From positions 1-64,000 of the forward strand of contig CAJUMS010000006.1 of assembly GCA_910587465.1 (NCBI GenBank): a DNA stretch of 64,000 nucleotides. The letters are read 5' to 3'. Positions 48,275-55,508 of this stretch are shown here, one piece after another. The notes under the pieces are model-generated. The model did no database searches. It saw nothing but the letters and a program-made list of their open reading frames with translations, and had not been told where the DNA came from. Numbering within the stretch: the stretch's first letter is position 1; each line of letters starts with the position of its first letter. The translations under genes were made by a program, and so were the position numbers. This DNA comes from an uncultured Oscillospiraceae bacterium. Its GTDB lineage: Bacteria; Bacillota; Clostridia; Oscillospirales; Ruminococcaceae.

Positions 48275-51250
48275 TTACGCCTGAGACTGAACTGCCTTTT
48301 CAAATTTCTCGACCGCAACAGCATACGCTTTAACGGATTTTCTGAGATTTCTCAGGATGGCTACGTTGTAGGAACCGCCCGAGTAAGTGTCAAGAAGCTG
48401 ATAGAAGTCATCATACGCTTTATTGTATGTGGTTTCGCACTCATTGTACAGCGCGTTGACGGCGGGATCGCTCTCCACCTTTGCGTAGACATCGTCGTTA
48501 TAGATCAACGTAAGGTAACGGTCGTCATATTCCATAAGAACTTCAATAAGATCGTCGTCCGTCATTTTATCATAATCCAGACTCTCGGCGGTTGAACTTC
48601 CCGAGGGAGTTGTGGGATTTGTCGGGGCCGTGGAGGATGTTGTTGAGGAGGACGGTACCTTTGCCTCGTAATCCTTCTTTAGAGCGTCTGCCTGAGAGCG
48701 GAGCGTGTTGTAGCGGTTTTTAAAGGTCTGGAAGTCCGCTGTGCTCACCTGAGTGCCCTTTGCGTTCATTTCATTGTAAAGCGTGTACAGATCGTTCGTA
48801 AGCTCGCTTGTGCGGTTGCTGAGAGCGGTGTCGCTGACATTATAGGTGGTTCTGTACTGGCTGATTTCGAGCATAGTATTGCTGATATCCGCGCCAAGGG
48901 TAAGAACGTCGTCATAGGGAACGGTGTCCGCAGAGCCCAAGCCGTCGCCAAGCATTACCACTTCGTCAAGAATTCCACTCTCCTTGATGATATCGCCGAA
49001 GGGACCGTCCGCAAGCTCCGTGAGCTTTTCGCCCGCAGTCTTTACGTACTCTTCAAGTTTCTTTACCGTCGCGTCGTCGGGCTGTTCCTGCATATCGCCG
49101 AGGTCGATAACGTCGGACGGGATAGCAAGATCCGCGTCGCTGTTCTCGGCAGTCACTGTCGAGTTGAAGGATATACTTCCGAGATTTCCAAGCTCAAATC
49201 CAACTGAGCTTTCCATTGTGTTCTGACCGTCAACGGAATTGCTGAACGTGAGCTTTATGTTGGAGAGATTTCCGATCTCGGCGGGAACATCGTCGGTAAA
49301 GTCCGCGGGTAGTTCAATGCCGAACGTGTATTTGCCGACAAACGTATCGTTGCCGCAGAACTTAGCGGTATCCGCGTCGGCGTAGGTCATCTTTACCGTG
49401 AACGAGCCCTCGTTGCCGTCGGTGCATTTAATGGTAACGGTGCCCTCCTTCTCACTTGTGATATCGTGAACCAGCGAAACTACTGTCTTGCCGCTTTCGG
49501 ATACCTCAAGAGTGAACTGCTCCTTGCTGTCTACATATGTGAGCTTAACGTTCTCTTCGCCGTCGACGGCCTTGAAGGACTTCGCGAGAACATTGCCGTT
49601 GTTGTCGACCACTGTGTTGATGATCAACTTTTCGGAATCTTCCATGTCAAAATTGAGCTCTTCAAGAAGAGAATCTCTGTATTCCTCCTTGGTGATGTCC
49701 GCGCCGCACTCGTTTGCGAAATCAACGAGCTTGGTGGTGAAATACTCATCGTTTGCAAAATGCTCGATAAGCTTGTTGAAGATGTCGGACAGAGCGTCAC
49801 CGCTGAATTCCGCGGTGATAAGCTTGCCCGTTGCGGTGAGACCCGCCGCAGAAAGCTCGCCGTTCTCCATTTCGATAGCGCTTTCCTTATACTCGGCAAG
49901 GTATATCTCAACCAACTCGCCGATAAGGCGCTCGATCTCCTTTTCGTCAAGCTCAAGCGGCTTGATTTCCTCTCTCGGAGCGGAGGTTGCCGTTGTCGGG
50001 AGCTTTACCTTCAAGCCCTGATCGGAGATGAAAGGGAGCACCAGATAAACATCGCCGTCCTTGGTGAATACGGTCTTGGCGTTGATGACGGACGATCCGC
50101 TTTCGGCGCCCATAGACGCCGCGAGCTTATCCTCGGAGGAGGTCACGCTTGTCGTGAAAGTCATACCGTTGATGAGCTTGATTATCTCGTCGGTCTCCGA
50201 ACCGAGCATATTCTTTATGTTGTCGGAGAGGTCGATATTCATACCAAGCGTTGCGTTTACGGAATTTACGCCGTATGTATTCATCATCAGCTCATAGTAC
50301 GAGGTGATGATAGCCTCAAGGTCAACGCCCTCGTCGAACGCAGAGCCTGAAGTAAGCGACATCATGGGAGACGCGCCGTGAGGCGTCTGTATAGACGTTG
50401 TGCTGCTCATGCCCAAAATGTCATCAATTGCGTCGTAGTCGTTATTGACAGCCGCCATTGCGGAAACAACGCTCGAAGCGGACTTTATGCCGTTGGACAC
50501 AGCGGGAAGATCCAGCTTTTCGGTCGCCGCCTTTATCGAGTTACCCTCGACCATCGTCGCGTAGCCGGGCTTGCCCATTATAAGGCTGAGCGCCGTCGCC
50601 TTGTTGGTGAAGAAGAATATCGCCGCCGCGGCAACGAGGACTGCGACAGCCGCCGCGATTATGATGCCGACCTTTGCGCCCGATTTTTTCTTGATAGGCG
50701 TAGCCACGACTGCCGCCGCGCCCATATCGCCGAACGGATTATCGTTCGCGCTGCCGAAGGGTGACGCGGGCGTTACGGGAGACTCGGGGATAAACGCAGG
50801 TGCGGGTGCCGCCGAGGAATAATCTGAGCCGCCAAATCCCGACGAAAAGCCGGAACCCGTATCGTTGGAGGGTCTGGGAACATCATTAGAGGGAGTGGGG
50901 ACGAATGTGGAGGGGGAAGGCGCGGACGCGGTATTCATAGCCGCGACGAGATTATCGGAAGCTCTCGGCTTGTCAAGCGATACCGCCGACATAGTGCCGC
51001 CGCCAAATACAGCGCCGTTGTTCTGATTGGGCTTGATGTCACCGACGCCCGCTGTGGGAGCTCCGCAGACCGCGCAGAATTTCGCGCCCTGTCTAAGCTC
51101 AAGACCGCATTTTCCGCAGAAGTTCTTCTTTTCGGGCTCGGGCGGAGCGGCAGCGGGCTTCACGTCCGAAGCGGTGCCGCAAGCGTTTCCGCACACGGGG
51201 CAGAACTTTGCGCCGTTCGGTACTTCGCTGTTACATTTTGTACAATTCAT
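48275..51250 (-). CDS. Large zinc-ribbon membrane protein, unknown
   Basis: A 991-residue protein. Two zinc ribbons open it (MNCTKCNSEVPNGAKFCPVCG and CGKCGLELRQGAKFCAVCG, within residues 1-60). A low-complexity Pro/Ser/Gly/Ala stretch follows to about 185, then one transmembrane helix (KVGIIIAAAVAVLVAAAAIFFF, about 193-213). A large extracytoplasmic region has a beta-rich domain (about 390-720), a helical segment and a Ser/Thr/Pro linker (about 875-895), ending in a helical bundle. The organisation (cytosolic ribbon, TM, big outer domain) is common in Clostridia, but the outer domain is unassigned. Start at ATG 51250, with AAAGGAT upstream. Confidence 0.7.
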   Translation of the reverse strand: MNCTKCNSEVPNGAKFCPVCGNACGTASDVKPAAAPPEPEKKNFCGKCGLELRQGAKFCAVCGAPTAGVGDIKPNQNNGAVFGGGTMSAVSLDKPRASDNLVAAMNTASAPSPSTFVPTPSNDVPRPSNDTGSGFSSGFGGSDYSSAAPAPAFIPESPVTPASPFGSANDNPFGDMGAAAVVATPIKKKSGAKVGIIIAAAVAVLVAAAAIFFFTNKATALSLIMGKPGYATMVEGNSIKAATEKLDLPAVSNGIKSASSVVSAMAAVNNDYDAIDDILGMSSTTSIQTPHGASPMMSLTSGSAFDEGVDLEAIITSYYELMMNTYGVNSVNATLGMNIDLSDNIKNMLGSETDEIIKLINGMTFTTSVTSSEDKLAASMGAESGSSVINAKTVFTKDGDVYLVLPFISDQGLKVKLPTTATSAPREEIKPLELDEKEIERLIGELVEIYLAEYKESAIEMENGELSAAGLTATGKLITAEFSGDALSDIFNKLIEHFANDEYFTTKLVDFANECGADITKEEYRDSLLEELNFDMEDSEKLIINTVVDNNGNVLAKSFKAVDGEENVKLTYVDSKEQFTLEVSESGKTVVSLVHDITSEKEGTVTIKCTDGNEGSFTVKMTYADADTAKFCGNDTFVGKYTFGIELPADFTDDVPAEIGNLSNIKLTFSNSVDGQNTMESSVGFELGNLGSISFNSTVTAENSDADLAIPSDVIDLGDMQEQPDDATVKKLEEYVKTAGEKLTELADGPFGDIIKESGILDEVVMLGDGLGSADTVPYDDVLTLGADISNTMLEISQYRTTYNVSDTALSNRTSELTNDLYTLYNEMNAKGTQVSTADFQTFKNRYNTLRSQADALKKDYEAKVPSSSTTSSTAPTNPTTPSGSSTAESLDYDKMTDDDLIEVLMEYDDRYLTLIYNDDVYAKVESDPAVNALYNECETTYNKAYDDFYQLLDTYSGGSYNVAILRNLRKSVKAYAVAVEKFEKAVQSQA

Positions 51251-51319
51251 ATTTTGATCCTTTCGTAATTGGGCACACAGCCCGACCAAGCAAACCGGTA
51301 AATACGGTTAGCTATTTTT

Positions 51320-51348
51320 ATTATATATTTTTTTGACCGTTTCGTCAA
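51320..51348 (-). promoter_or_regulatory. Sigma-A promoter of the zinc-ribbon membrane protein
   Basis: Minus strand TTGACG (51343-51348), 17 bases, TATAAT (51320-51325). Confidence 0.8.
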
Positions 51349-51483
51349 TATCGCGCGTAACAAATTTATACCTTAAAAATTAGTCCTTTTGTACAATTTG
51401 CAACAAACGGGTATTATCCTTATATTATTAACACGATTTACCATGGGAAAAGGTTGCATTTGCAAGATAAATTCTCTAAGACA

Positions 51484-51512
51484 AAATCAAGCCCCCCGCG
51501 GTGGGAGGCTTG
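51484..51512 (-). terminator. Terminator of the G5/3D protein gene
   Basis: Minus strand AAGCCTCCC pairs with GGGGGGCTT around ACCGC, followed by GATTTTG. Confidence 0.82.
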
Positions 51513-51524
51513 ACAACTGTTTTT

Positions 51525-52592
51525 TTATCCGTTGCCCTCGGAGAGCACATAAACGTCAACATAGACCGCGCCCCAGTTGCAGCAATCCTCATATGTATTC
51601 ATATAAAGATCTACAAGCGCGTGACCGTTCAAAAGCGCGGAGCCCGTGTCGCCTGCTACCGCGTAGCCGTAAACAAGACTGCCGTCCTGCGATACTATGT
51701 AAAGCTCGCTTCCGTAGGGGATAACGTTCGGATTTACTGCGACGACGCCTACCTGTGCGCGGCGTCCGCTTGCCGTACCTGCGCCCTCATAGGCGGTGTA
51801 GGCAGTTGACCTGCCCGAAAGCACTCTTGTGTAGTTCGCGGGAATGCCGTTTACCAGCGCGGTATTGCTCGGACTGTATATTTCGGAGGTGGGGTGAGCC
51901 GTCACCGCGCCGCGCTCAATGACCATCGTCACGGGCTCTTTGGTGATCTCCTCGCCAAGCTCCTCGGTATCTGCGTATTCGCCGTCAATGTATGTATCGC
52001 GGTAATACGTTGTTCTTACGCCGTTCTCGCCGTATACCAGCACATTCTCGTATCCGAGGGTGTGCTCGGTGGTGTCGACATATTCAACATCATATTCGAT
52101 TTCGGTTTCTTCTTGTCTGTCCTCGTAATCGTAGCGGGTGATGTTGATCTCCATGTCGGGGAACAGCTCTTCGGAGAACTCGCGGTCTATGATATCGTCC
52201 TCGTCAAGGTTCACATCAAGAGCGCTGAGCGCGTCGGATACGTCGCCGCCGACCGTCGCGTAGGACTGCGTTTCGCCGTCGGCGGTCACGCTGACCTCAA
52301 ACGCGCGGTAGATCGTGATGTGTCCTTCGTTGTTTGTACCTCTTGTATAGCTTACGCGGTCATTGACGCCGAGTTCATAATTCTCTGTGCGGAGAATGGA
52401 ATATGCGTCCAATTCGTTAGTCTGTATCGTTCTTGTCTGACCTTCGTCGGTGATATGAACGCTGTTGCCCGGGTCGACAGAGCCTGTCATAAGCGCGAGC
52501 GACACGAGTATCGCGGATAATATTCCGAGCTTAACTAGCTTGCTCCTGAAAAGCAGCTTATTCATTTTTGCATTAACTATCTGTGGTTTCAT
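51525..52592 (-). CDS. YabE/YocH-type wall protein: DUF348, G5 and 3D domains
   Basis: A 355-residue exported protein. A basic N-terminus and a hydrophobic helix (about 18-40) serve as signal or anchor. A DUF348 ubiquitin-like domain follows (VTADGETQSYATVGGDVSDALSALDV region). A G5 domain ends EEITKEPVTMVIERG. The C-terminal 3D domain (about 255-355) has the three Asp positions in VAGDTG and HALVDLYM. The 3D double-psi barrel is the catalytic fold of MltA/Rpf/YocH-type peptidoglycan-cleaving enzymes. ATG with AGGAGG. A strong promoter and WalR-like boxes lie upstream, fitting control by wall stress. Confidence 0.88.
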   Translation of the reverse strand: MKPQIVNAKMNKLLFRSKLVKLGILSAILVSLALMTGSVDPGNSVHITDEGQTRTIQTNELDAYSILRTENYELGVNDRVSYTRGTNNEGHITIYRAFEVSVTADGETQSYATVGGDVSDALSALDVNLDEDDIIDREFSEELFPDMEINITRYDYEDRQEETEIEYDVEYVDTTEHTLGYENVLVYGENGVRTTYYRDTYIDGEYADTEELGEEITKEPVTMVIERGAVTAHPTSEIYSPSNTALVNGIPANYTRVLSGRSTAYTAYEGAGTASGRRAQVGVVAVNPNVIPYGSELYIVSQDGSLVYGYAVAGDTGSALLNGHALVDLYMNTYEDCCNWGAVYVDVYVLSEGNG

Positions 52593-52628
52593 ATTGCCTC
52601 CTGTAACAGCCGTGGACAGGTCCTAATG

Positions 52629-52656
52629 GTTACAAATTTGTAACAATTTCTTTACA
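52629..52656 (-). promoter_or_regulatory. Three WalR-like half-sites in the leader of the 3D gene
   Basis: Read on the minus strand: TGTAAA-GAAAT-TGTTAC-AAATT-TGTAAC. Each half-site fits the WalR (YycF) consensus TGTWAH with the required 5-base spacing, so two overlapping boxes form an 11-bp-period array. It lies between the promoter and the start codon, a position that would repress. It also contains the 16-bp palindrome GTTACAAATTTGTAAC (52629-52644). Confidence 0.5.
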
Positions 52657-52697
52657 AATTGCCGTACCTATCCATGCCCTTTGCCAAGGTTAATGCC

Positions 52698-52726
52698 ATT
52701 ATAGCGTTTTTTTTCGTAAATGTCAA
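52698..52726 (-). promoter_or_regulatory. Perfect sigma-A promoter of the G5/3D gene
   Basis: Minus strand TTGACA (52721-52726), 17 bases, TATAAT (52698-52703). Confidence 0.9.
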
Positions 52727-52771
52727 ACATAAACAATCGGTTAATTTTGTGAATATTTCACAAAAATGATT

Positions 52772-52788
52772 TGTAACCAATTTGTAAC
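52772..52788 (+). promoter_or_regulatory. Upstream WalR-like box
   Basis: TGTAAC-CAATT-TGTAAC, an exact TGTWAH-N5-TGTWAH match 46 bases upstream of the -35 box, where an activator could sit. The surrounding 52727-52985 is A/T-rich and carries no gene. Confidence 0.5.
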
Positions 52789-52985
52789 CTTTTGAAAAAA
52801 CAAGCGGAAAAACTCGTTTTTTTAAAAAAACAAAAAAACTTATCGTTAAATTAACTAAAAAGCCGCATTGGTGAGTTTTTGGGTATATGCAACAAAAAAT
52901 TCCCCTCATTTGAGCAAATAAATTGTGCAGTTATTACAGTCGGTTGTATGGCTGCTCCTCTGATCTCAATATATTGTATAACAAA

Positions 52986-53020
52986 AAGCGCTATCCAAAC
53001 GGACAGCGCTCTCTTTGTCT
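52986..53020 (-). terminator. Terminator behind the first HPr-like gene
   Basis: AGCGCTgTCC pairs with GGAtAGCGCT around GTTT on the minus strand, followed by TTTTTGTT. Confidence 0.9.
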
Positions 53021-53037
53021 GTTAAATGCGAATTATA

Positions 53038-53268
53038 TCAGCCTACAACGTAGTCCTTGATTTCGTCGAGGAAATCGCCGCAGTCGTCACTATGGATCTT
53101 CAGCTCGAGATCCTTAGAGAGGTCAAGGCTGAAAATACCCATGATGGACTTTGCGTCAATAGCATATCTGCCGCTGATAATGTCAACATCGTAATCGCAT
53201 CTTGTAACGATGGAAACGAAATTCTTTACGTCGTCGATCGTATTTATGCGGATCTTTGCAGTTGTCAT
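53038..53268 (-). CDS. HPr-fold protein without catalytic His (paralogue 1)
   Basis: A 76-residue protein that aligns over its whole length to the PTS phosphocarrier HPr. The Ser46 region is well kept (AKSIMGIFSLDL, with the regulatory Ser in KSIMG). The segment that should read GIHARPA reads TIDDVKNF, so the phosphate-carrying His15 and Arg17 are gone. It cannot act as a phosphocarrier, but like Crh it could still be phosphorylated on Ser46 and act on CcpA. ATG with AAAGGAA. It has its own promoter (53328-53357). Confidence 0.82.
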   Translation of the reverse strand: MTTAKIRINTIDDVKNFVSIVTRCDYDVDIISGRYAIDAKSIMGIFSLDLSKDLELKIHSDDCGDFLDEIKDYVVG

Positions 53269-53327
53269 AACAATTACTTCCTTTCGTCGTGTGGGGATAT
53301 CCCAGAAATTACCTGTGGTCTAATACT

Positions 53328-53357
53328 ACTATAACACAAACGCGCCCGCTTTGTCAA
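53328..53357 (-). promoter_or_regulatory. Sigma-A promoter of HPr paralogue 1
   Basis: Minus strand TTGACA (53352-53357), 18 bases, TATAGT (53328-53333). Confidence 0.75.
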
Positions 53358-53422
53358 GAGGATTTTTGACGAATTTGGTAGCGGTGCGGAACGATTATCG
53401 GTATAAAATGCCGATTATATTC

Positions 53423-53659
53423 TTATTCCGCGATAAACTGTTTGATGCCGTCAAGGAAGTCGTCCGCCTTTTCGCCGTCATCGTGAACTACCAGCGTCAG
53501 CGTTTTTGTAAGGTCAAGGCTGAATATGCCCATGATTGACTTCGCGTCTACGGCGTATCTTCCCGAGAGAAGATCGACGTCGAAAACGCATCTGTTCGCC
53601 AGCGCCACAAACTCCTTTACATCATCGATTGAATTTAAAATTACCTTGCTTTCTTTCAT
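53423..53659 (-). CDS. HPr-fold protein without catalytic His (paralogue 2)
   Basis: A 78-residue paralogue of the 53038-53268 protein, sharing SGRYAxDAKSIMGIFSLDL and the C-terminal FLDxIK helix. Again the N-terminal site is SIDDVKEF, without the active-site His. The two genes are tandem with separate promoters, so they arose by duplication and may be used under different conditions. ATG with AAAGGCGG upstream. Confidence 0.82.
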   Translation of the reverse strand: MKESKVILNSIDDVKEFVALANRCVFDVDLLSGRYAVDAKSIMGIFSLDLTKTLTLVVHDDGEKADDFLDGIKQFIAE

Positions 53660-53735
53660 AAAATCGCCGCCTTTCTTTGTTTATATGTTCTGTATATGTG
53701 TATAAGAGGGGAGGTATTTGCTCCCTCTGTAAAAT

Positions 53736-53764
53736 AATATAACAATAAACGTAAAAATAGTCAA
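53736..53764 (-). promoter_or_regulatory. Sigma-A promoter of HPr paralogue 2
   Basis: Minus strand TTGACT (53759-53764), 17 bases, TATATT (53736-53741). It is arranged back-to-back with the mtaB promoter. Confidence 0.75.
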
Positions 53765-53771
53765 TAGCTTA

Positions 53772-53800
53772 TTGCAAAATTCGTAAGTTTAAAGTATAAT
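53772..53800 (+). promoter_or_regulatory. Sigma-A promoter of mtaB
   Basis: TTGCAA (53772-53777), 17 bases, TATAAT (53795-53800). Confidence 0.75.
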
Positions 53801-53885
53801 ATAATAGTAGGGAAAAAATTGTTTGGTGGTTTTGTATAAATTTTGTGTGAAACTTTTTGCTATATTGCTGTCTTAAGGGGGAAAT

Positions 53886-55172
53886 ATGACTTTTAAAATA
53901 ATTACGCTCGGATGTAAGTTGAATTACTGCGAGAGCGCAGCTATCGCCGAGGGATTTCTCGCGGACGGTTTTGAGAGCGTTTCCGATGGCGAGTTCGCGG
54001 ATGTGTGCATAATCAACTCCTGCGCGGTCACGGGAACTGCCGTTGCGAAGGTTCGTCACGAGCTGTCAAAGTGCAGACGGGATAATCCCGACGGCGTAAC
54101 GGTGCTCTGCGGGTGCTATCCGCAGAGCTATCCCGAGGAGGCGGCGCTGAATTCGGGCGCGGATATCGTTATAGGCAATGCGGGCAAGGGCAGGCTTGCC
54201 GAAACTGTCAGAGCATTTATGCGCGACAGAGTAAAGACGGTCAAAATAACGCCTTTGGGACGTGAATTTGACGAAAGCTCCTCAGCCCCCGACGAGGATA
54301 GGACGCGCGCCTTTATTAAAGTGGAGGACGGCTGCGACAGGTTTTGCTCGTACTGCATAATCCCGACGGCGAGGGGCAGGGTACGCTCGCTCGCTACCGA
54401 GAAGATAACCGCGCAGGCTGTACAGTGTGTTGGGCACGGTCACAGGGAGATAGTGCTGACGGGAATAAATCTCGGCTGCTACGGTCAGGAGCTTGGACTT
54501 ACGCTGTCGGACGCGGTAAAAGCCGTTGAGAGATCGGGCGTTGAACGCATTCGGCTAAGCTCGCTCGAGCCCGAAATGATCACCGATGAGGAGATCGAAA
54601 AGCTGAGGGCGATCGGGACGCTCTGTCCGCATTTCCACTTATCGCTGCAATCGGGCAGCGATACGGTGCTTAAGCGCATGAACCGCAAATATGATACGGA
54701 GCGGTACAGGCACGTCGCGGACAGGCTCCGCGGGGCGTTCCCGAATTGCTCGGTCACTACGGATATTATCGTGGGATTTCCCGAGGAAACGGACGAGGAA
54801 TTTTTGCAGACCGTCGACTTCGTTAGGGAGATGGGGTTCGCGAAGGTCCACGTGTTCCCGTATTCGCTGAGAAAGGGAACGATAGCCGCGGTGATGAAGC
54901 AGGTGCCGCCCTCCGTCAGAACCGACCGAGTGAAAATGCTCACCGCCGCCGCAAAGGAAACGGAGCTGAGATTCTGTGATAAGCAGCGCGGCACTGTGCA
55001 GACCGTTCTGATAGAAAAGCCGCAGTCCGCTCAGTATTCGCACGGGTTCACCGAGAATTATACTCCCGTAAGGCTATACGGCGCAGAGATAGAGCGGCAT
55101 ACGCTGGTGAGGACGGAGATATTCGCGAGCCGCGACGGGTATTGCCTCGGGCGGGTGTTCGGAGAGAGATAA
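53886..55172 (+). CDS. mtaB: tRNA t6A37 methylthiotransferase MtaB
   Basis: A 428-residue radical-SAM methylthiotransferase that converts t6A to ms2t6A at position 37 of ANN-decoding tRNAs. The UPF0004 domain has LGCKLNYCES, INSCAVT and CGCYPQ, the three cysteines for one cluster. The radical SAM motif is C150-x3-C154-x2-C157 (CDRFCSYC). A C-terminal TRAM-like region closes it. GCKLNxxES rather than RimO-type motifs points to MtaB over MiaB or RimO. ATG with AAGGGGG. Confidence 0.92.
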   Translation: MTFKIITLGCKLNYCESAAIAEGFLADGFESVSDGEFADVCIINSCAVTGTAVAKVRHELSKCRRDNPDGVTVLCGCYPQSYPEEAALNSGADIVIGNAGKGRLAETVRAFMRDRVKTVKITPLGREFDESSSAPDEDRTRAFIKVEDGCDRFCSYCIIPTARGRVRSLATEKITAQAVQCVGHGHREIVLTGINLGCYGQELGLTLSDAVKAVERSGVERIRLSSLEPEMITDEEIEKLRAIGTLCPHFHLSLQSGSDTVLKRMNRKYDTERYRHVADRLRGAFPNCSVTTDIIVGFPEETDEEFLQTVDFVREMGFAKVHVFPYSLRKGTIAAVMKQVPPSVRTDRVKMLTAAAKETELRFCDKQRGTVQTVLIEKPQSAQYSHGFTENYTPVRLYGAEIERHTLVRTEIFASRDGYCLGRVFGER

Positions 55173-55274
55173 TTCGTCGAATATATATGGAAAACGGTAA
55201 AATTTTATTTGAATGAAAAATATCTGCAATTCGTTTGTTTATCCGTAACGTCAGGCTGTTTGATTATAATGGGG

Positions 55275-55303
55275 TTGTAATTTATACGCGATTGTGGTAT
55301 AAT
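55275..55303 (+). promoter_or_regulatory. Sigma-A promoter of purL
   Basis: TTGTAA (55275-55280), 17 bases, TATAAT (55298-55303). Its transcript would start near 55310, about 200 bases before the ATG. Confidence 0.75.
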
Positions 55304-55309
55304 TAAAGT

Positions 55310-55508
55310 CGGAGTTTAACGGCGTTTGGTTCGCCTGCCGAAATGCAATACGGCGGTGTATTAAGGCGCGTTAAATAAAAAGCAAACCTGCGGGGGCGCA
55401 GGGGCATAAGGCGTAAGTATTGGCACAGCCGCAACGCGGCTAAGCGCAGCAAAGGATGTGACGATTGGCTGGTGCGAGCTTTTGCTTTTAAAATTAAGGA
55501 GACAAAAA
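55310..55508 (+). other. Structured leader of purL, unassigned
   Basis: About 200 nt between the promoter and the purL start. TTTAACGGCG (55315) can pair with CGCGTTAAA (55368) and encloses GCCG/CGGC. Then come CCTGCG-GGGG-CGCAGG and AGCCGC-AAC-GCGGCT hairpins. None of the conserved sequences of guanine, PRPP, ZTP/pfl or glutamine riboswitches were found. There is no T-rich terminator stem directly before the gene, so control, if any, might act on translation. Confidence 0.45.

Noticed and set aside
51389..51809. Plus-strand frames opposite the end of the 3D gene
   Set aside because: They cross the terminator and are antisense to the conserved 3D domain.
52652..52909. 85-codon minus-strand frame upstream of the 3D gene
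   Set aside because: It runs through the promoter and WalR-like boxes, has low-complexity Phe/Lys/Leu composition and no ribosome binding site.
55310..55508. Guanine, PRPP or ZTP riboswitch before purL
   Set aside because: The conserved core sequences of these classes are absent, so only an unassigned leader is reported.
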